Shown: positions 28,101 through 64,000 of the stretch, piece after piece | Layout of the letters: every line of letters begins with the position of its first letter | Position numbering within the stretch: position 1 is the stretch's first letter | Origin: Amblyornis subalaris | Lineage: Eukaryota; Chordata; Aves; Passeriformes; Ptilonorhynchidae | Length of the DNA: 64,000 nucleotides | Assembly (NCBI GenBank): GCA_018881555.1 | Contig: JACAXG010000060.1 | Span: 558,001-622,000, forward strand | Direction of reading: 5' to 3' | Translations under genes and position numbers: made by a program | The notes under the pieces: generated by a model | Seen by the model: the letters and a program-made list of their open reading frames with translations, nothing else | The model's database searches: none | What the model was told of the DNA's origin: nothing

Positions 28101-31100
28101 ACATTGAGACAGCAGTTGAAAACATTCCCTGACCAGGCAGGAGCACACGTTGTACCGATGCATCTCCAAAGAACAGTTTGCTAAATAAGTCTTTTGGCCA
28201 GACAGTGAAGCTTTTTATCTCCCTTACTTGCTGTCCCACCACCGCCCAAATCAACGGAGAGATACGACCATATTTATTCTGACAAGGTCATAGCAGGAAC
28301 AGAAGTGTGGAAGGAGTCCACCAACCACAGAGAACTGACACCTTTTTAGACCTCATGTTTGTGCTCCACTTCTGAACCTCAACCTAGATTTCCAACTGAT
28401 GGCCAGATTAAAAGGAGTAAAGTTGTCCACTTCCCAGGAAGAAGCCTTTTGGCAAGAACCTTGATGAAAGTCAACAAAACCCAAAAACAATATGTATTTT
28501 TAGTTAAAAAAACAAACATGTGGCATTCACAGGCCACTAGAGAGCTCTCAGTCACATCTCCACACCTGTATTGTGAAGCCAGAGAAGGGGAAACGAGTAC
28601 AGACCAAGTATATAAAAGAGTAAAGTAAGAACAAAACATCCAGTAAAAGTTGCACTGTTATATAGAGGAAAAACCGATCTTTTAAACCTCTTGAGTAAGG
28701 AATAAAAATCCATTACACCTACACACCCAGAGCTATTTTATCTACTAGACTGAAGTAATTCTTGGGTCAAAATTGGACTGACACCTATGTGCAGATACAG
28801 AGCTGATGCAGAGTTTTAACTCTTGAAGTGGAAACACCAGGATATTTTGTTTTCATTTCTCACATTATTTTGCTAGAGTCAGGGAATGCCAGTGTCACTG
28901 AAAATGCTGTCAGAAACAATCACGTAAGTAATGAATCCAACAACTTCAAAAGTGGGGGGAAGGTGTCGTGACATGGGGTATGCTTTTTTTTTAGCAGCTT
29001 GTTACTTAATCCTAGAACAAGTTCACGACCTAATTATTATTTCCTCCTCCTTCTCCCACTCCTAAATGTGCAAATATAACTCATCAATCACAAGCATGCA
29101 TTAGATTAATGAAAGCTCCTTAAAAATTGTGCTGAAATTGCATTTCTTATACTCTGAAGGTATAATAGAATACATAAGGGAAACTTTTATTTTCATTTAC
29201 TGCAGTTACTAATATTGTGAATACCTGTTTTTAAGAGACTTATGTTTGCCATAACTCTTACTTAATCTTCCAGCTCTTCCCTAAAAAATTGCCTGTTCTT
29301 CTGCAATTAAGTTACCCTCTGTGAATCCCATGCTACGCTAGCTTCTTTTGTTATGTATAGTAATCCTACATGCATAGAAAATTTTCCAGGTAGTGCAGCA
29401 AAGTTTCCAGGCTCCTAAATAATTTTTATCAGCTATTTCCAGACAGCAGTGATAAAACCTTTTAAGTGAAATTATTAGTGTTTTATAACCTGAATTTGTA
29501 CTTAAGATAAATTTTGCATCATAAAATATTTAAATCATCAACTACCTAAAGAATTTTAAAAGCATTTGTTACAGCAAGGCACAGATAAATTCTCTACTTC
29601 TTAGTAATTCATACCATTAAAATACTTCAGTTGAAAATTACATTAGTTTTATATAGTTTTATTATTATCATCAGCTTATTATTAATTGTAGGCATAAAAC
29701 AGTACACTGACAAAGGATGCAATTAATACACATTTCAGTTTTGCTATTTAGACGAAAACCACCACGTAATTAAAGACGCAGTTAAAACACAGGGAACGGT
29801 TTAGTGTGTCTTGTTGCCTTCTCCTCAGATGTTTAGGAATGAGTAACATACACAGTATAAGGCTCCTGTAGGCAGAGCTATGAACACCATTTATTATTAA
29901 TATTGTCCAGCACTTGCCAGGTGAAAAATCCTCTCTTTCTGGAACAGTAACTGTTTCAGACTTGTAAAAGAAACTTATTTTAAAAACTTCTACAATTCCC
30001 TTTTGGCAGAACCTGACATGCAGCTAAGAAGGGCTGCTGGAGAGAAAAGGAGGAAGAGGAGGCTGATTTGACAGGGAGATAGGGTAGGAAAGACCATGAG
30101 CTAAGAACTAACACAGGGTAAGTTTGAGTTTCCACACTCCTTTCGCTTACTTCATGCTCTTTCTGTAGGAAGGAATGACAGAGACCACCCACACTGGCCT
30201 GGGATCAGGAGGTGTAGGCACAGAACACACTGGTGCCTAGGACAGTGAGGAAGAAAAGGAGGCCTTTCATTCCAGTCATCACAGCAGCTTCAGGCCAGCA
30301 AGGATAATTACCAGCTTGCATTTGCCATTGTGGCTGAAGTTGAATCACAAACCCAAAATGCCAAGTTTGGTAATCTCAGCTGAGGTCTACTTTGCACAGC
30401 TATTTATATCAGGCATGTGGCATGGTCAGAAACCTCAGGACAGTCAGCCATTGTGGTATTATTAGAACAAACATGGGGGCGAACTGCACTGGTTTTTCGG
30501 TTCCGCCTTTAGCTGGACAGTTTACAAATGCTGTGTGAAATCAGGACTGACATGTTTGCATTCTGTTCACAGTGCATCTTCATTTGAAAACTGGCACCTA
30601 CAGAAGCCTGACAATCAAATGAAACAACTCAGTAGCGGTGCTGAACAGGCTTTGCCATGACAAGGCCATGATAAATTGAGGGCACGGGAATCCATTTCTC
30701 CAGTGACTGAGAACATGTGCTGCTGTTTCTGTGCGGAAACCACCCTCCTGAACTAATTAATGAAGTTATTTCTTTTCTTGCTCTTCATTTTAGGACACTG
30801 AATCCACTTTTTCAAGGCATGCTCAGGTAAATCAGACAAAGATTTAAAAGGGAAATTCATAAAACCCAGTCACTAGTAAATGAACCCCTTTCTAAAAAGC
30901 AAGGCCCTCAAAGACCTCTCACTATTCCCCTCACTTTCTGGATATGACTTGAGGTTTAAGAAGNAGAAATTAACCGAAAAGGTATATTCACACTGTTGAA
31001 CAAGAAAGCAGAAGATTCACAAAAAATGCTCAAATACTTGCAGAAAAAAATAAATGTGAGTTTTGAGGAGGTTTTTTGAGGAATGGCCTGACCTTGATAG

Positions 31101-32384
31101 CACCCTCATGACAAAATAAGCTGCACTAGATTCTTCCCAGGAGTAACAGCAGCACTGAAACAGACCTGATAATGAAGGGGCAGGTTTAAGGGTAATATTC
31201 CCTCCTGACAGTCATAAAATATATGTGCCTCAAAATCTCCAGGCTGCTGGCCTGACTTACAAGAAAAAAAATCAGTATCCAAAGTAAAATTACTCACAAG
31301 AACTAAACCAGAGTCGTTTCGAAAACATTCTAAATTTTCCATCATCTCTTACATGTAGTATCTTTGTTAGTAGTATTTAGAAAAGCACTGCAAAAAATAT
31401 TTTATGCATTCTAAAGCTGTAGGTCTTTCAATTAAAATAGCCTTACCTGGTACAATTATGAGACTCTTTTCCTTCACAATTTACCTTAATTCTGGAGAGA
31501 AAAATGAAAACTTATCCAAAATGTCAACTGACAATTTAAAATAATAAAGTTTTAAAGCAATTGTCCTTGGTAAAAACATTCGCATAATAACAAGGAGTAA
31601 TTATTCCAAACANATTCTCCCAATGACAAGTTTTGCAGGCAAACATGAAGATTTTTCTCAGTGTGTGATGCCATGTGTGAAGGGCTAAAGCAACCGCACA
31701 CCATTCGAAACCCTCTGATTGTACACCAGGTAACACCAGCACTGTTAGACAGCAGGAACCTCCTGCTGTCAGCTGTACTCACTGAAGTGGTTGCCACTGA
31801 CTTCAGGAAAATAAATCAATAAACAAACGAAGCTGAGCAAGTCAAACTTTGACCCCATTCCCACAATCAAATTTTCAGACTAATAAGGCACTCTGCTTCC
31901 AAATGTAAGAATATGGAAGAGTGCTGGAGAGGAGATATTCCAAGCATTAAACTGATTAGCAAAAGTGCAATTACCAAAAACAAAGCATAGAGGATTTCAA
32001 TTTTCACAGGCTATGTGTTTCAGGAACAAATCTTCTTTTATATTAAGAATGTTATACTGTATTTTTGGCAGTCTAAATGAGTGTTCTAGTGAGGAACTGT
32101 TCCCACAACAAGAATCAGCTGATCAGCAAGGACATGTCTCAAGTCCCTTGACATGGAGGGAGGTGGGGGAAGGGAGATCCATTTAGAATTTTTGTAAGTC
32201 ATTAAAGGATGAGTCGTTCTAAAAGATTCAGTTAAGAACACACACAACTACTTTAAAAACCCCACAGCAGCCTTTATAATTTCAGGTTCATGCTACAAAG
32301 TATATATTAATTTTGATATTATCTGTTCAGACTTTTGCACATATTTCATTGTTGCCATTTAAAGGATTCTAATAGGATCACACC
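25187..32384. other. Intergenic DNA downstream of MTR, no gene recognised
   Basis: This is AT-rich sequence with only short unrelated frames on both strands. It holds no recognisable coding exon, RNA gene or named transposon. It would be the immediate 3' flank of MTR if the poly(A) signal at 32400 is used. MTR transcription past that signal could extend into it. Confidence 0.55.
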
Positions 32385-32399
32385 ATTGACAGCTTAACC

Positions 32400-32405
32400 T
32401 TTATT
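32400..32405 (-). terminator. MTR: Candidate MTR poly(A) signal AATAAA
   Basis: TTTATT on the plus strand reads AATAAA on the minus strand. It is the first canonical AATAAA I find downstream of the MTR stop codon. About 15-20 nt further on is a CA cleavage candidate (near 32385), followed by a GT-rich stretch (TGGTGTGATC). That is the usual order of polyadenylation elements. It would give a 3' UTR of about 780 nt; longer isoforms using distal signals are possible. Confidence 0.5.
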
Positions 32406-32473
32406 AAACTGTTGATACAAGATGATTCTTTATGATAAAGTCAGATTACAATATTACAAAAATTATATAGCTA

Positions 32474-32498
32474 TTAATAGATTGTAACAATCTATTAA
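32474..32498. repeat. Perfect inverted repeat, 12-bp arms, 1-nt centre
   Basis: The arm ttaatagattgt (32474-32485) and the arm acaatctattaa (32487-32498) are exact reverse complements around a single central a. It lies inside the putative MTR 3' UTR, about 70 nt before the candidate poly(A) signal. It is AT-rich, so a stem in RNA would be weak. Chance in AT-rich DNA is the main alternative. Confidence 0.85.
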
Positions 32499-33166
32499 AA
32501 GAATATTTTCTTTACAATATTGGTCTTTTGTTTACAATTAGAGACCAAAAAAATGAGGGGTTTCAGTCTCTGATATTGATCCAGAAGATTGTATCATTCT
32601 GATAGTTCTACCATCAAGAAAAACTTGTTTCCAATCACAAAACTAAACACGGAGCAGACAATTTTACAAAGGGAAATTTGTTGTACTTCAGTTGTTCTTG
32701 ATCACTCAGTATAAAACCTTTTGTGACTTTACAGAAAAATCACATCATATTTCTGTCCCTGTCCCTTGCCAAAACACGCTAAAATAACACAAGTCAAATT
32801 CTGTTCTATGCATATCCACAGCCATGTGAGAGAAATTCTTGCCCCTGATTTCAAAGTCTTCCTGAGGACNAGAGAGCCTTGCAGTTTTCCCCATCTCACC
32901 CTACACCTAGCTTCTCTGCTAGAGTCTGTGCAAAAAACAAGAATAAATAAAAGTATGCTGCTATGACAGAGATCTGAAATATATTCATGGTCCCAAGCCA
33001 AGGGCACCAGGCAGATTTGATTTGAAATATTAAGTTCCTTGATTAAAAATTTAAAACAATCAGACAAGCTATTGGGGAGGATAGAAGAAAGCTGTTTCCA
33101 GTGGGAAGGATTTTCTTGTTCCTTCTGGCAAATGGACCATCAAAAAAAAAAGTTCATCCACAAATA

Positions 33167-63407
<30,241 letters not shown>

Positions 63408-64000
63408 CTGGAAAATAAATTTTCAAAAATTATGTTGAAGTAAAAACACCTTTTACACACAAAACAGATGAATGTTAGTGCTGGCAACTGCTAACTCCCG
63501 CAATCATCTAAAACAAAACCAACCTGATTTCCAATTCCTTTAATCATCATCATCAATACAGCAAGAGTGTGCAAAAGAAGAACTCTCAGGTGGAAGAAAA
63601 GCAGGAGGGGGAAGGGGGCTGGACTGAATTGAACTGGGAACAACAAATCAAGATTTCATTTCAAAATCCAGGAGCAAAGTGGCAGCATTTTGACAGCAAT
63701 TGTGGCAACACGACGGCTCTGTATTTTCTAGGTAAGAGAGAGAACAAGTGGAATGAGAATGACAGATTGGAAAGGAGTCTTGTGCTACAGGAAAAGCTAT
63801 GAAAAAAGGTTGAGAAGGCAAGACCTACTTCAAGCTGCTAATTCATCATTTTCTTTACAAATTATACATCAATCATGCCAACTTTGGAAGAGACCAAGTG
63901 CTTCCCCCAACAGCACTAAGCCTGGGCAACTCAATCTGCTACATCTTAGTAACCAAGACAGCACTACAGCAGAAGAATTTTGCTTCTTAATTTTACCAGT
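63408..64000 (-). other. MTR: MTR intron, right-edge truncated
   Basis: This lies upstream (in gene sense) of the first visible exon and begins with its acceptor (TTATTTTCCAG). I looked for the preceding exon, expected to end in a peptide like HGDPLS before IGLN, and do not see it. The plus-strand open frame at 63569-63802 is purine-rich and unrelated. Confidence 0.8.

Larger units (their letters stand above)
32385..33166 (-). other. MTR: Putative MTR 3' untranslated region
   Basis: This runs from the base after the stop codon to the inferred cleavage site. It includes a run of ten A on the plus strand (ten U in the transcript) at about 33142-33151, a perfect inverted repeat at 32474-32498, and one N at 32870. 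The extent depends on the poly(A) signal at 32400-32405 and is inferred. Confidence 0.5.

Noticed and set aside
63569..63802. Possible upstream MTR exon or separate gene near the right edge
   Set aside because: It is on the wrong strand for MTR and purine-rich. The peptide does not match the expected preceding MTR segment, and no acceptor/donor pair in phase was found on the minus strand.

Overview
The window is vertebrate nuclear DNA, most likely from a bird. Intron-split coding sequence is embedded in AT-rich non-coding DNA. Five CR1/LTR insertions match types I know from avian genomes, and the introns are short for a vertebrate copy of this gene. Scattered single N bases point to a draft assembly. 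No bacterial, plasmid or phage features are present.

The one gene I can support is MTR, the cobalamin-dependent 5-methyltetrahydrofolate-homocysteine methyltransferase (methionine synthase). It lies on the minus strand and fills the right half of the window. I could place 25 consecutive coding exons from 63407 down to the stop codon at 33167-33169. They encode about 1011 residues in one continuous reading frame with compatible phase at every junction. These correspond to human residues 256-1265. The missing N-terminal quarter (about 255 residues, eight exons if the human 33-exon structure holds) lies beyond the right edge. The exons cover, in order, the end of the homocysteine/zinc module, the whole methyl-tetrahydrofolate (pterin) module, the cobalamin cap and cobalamin-binding modules, and the AdoMet-dependent reactivation module. 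All catalytic landmarks I checked are intact: three zinc cysteines, the cobalt-ligand histidine and the RPAPGY AdoMet motif. A candidate poly(A) signal sits at 32400-32405.

The left half (about 240-32380) appears to be intergenic. It is AT-rich, has no convincing coding exon, and carries two fragments of one CR1 subfamily (6063-6257 minus, 24941-25186 plus) plus a few short tandem duplications. The first 240 bases are a dense CpG island cut by the left edge. In other vertebrates RYR2 lies downstream of MTR in the same orientation, so the island may be the RYR2 promoter region, but no RYR2 coding sequence is visible.

The MTR introns hold an almost full-length avian ERV-type LTR (46143-46668), a 665-bp CR1 fragment (35945-36609), a short CR1 tail (54050-54175), an old intronic duplication (42434-42653 and 43850-44033), a TA/CA microsatellite (62086-62161) and one apparent GC-AG intron (47907-51551). 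I found nothing that looks like an undescribed biological system. The points most worth checking are the GC-AG intron, the intronic duplication, the 3'UTR hairpin and the CpG island.
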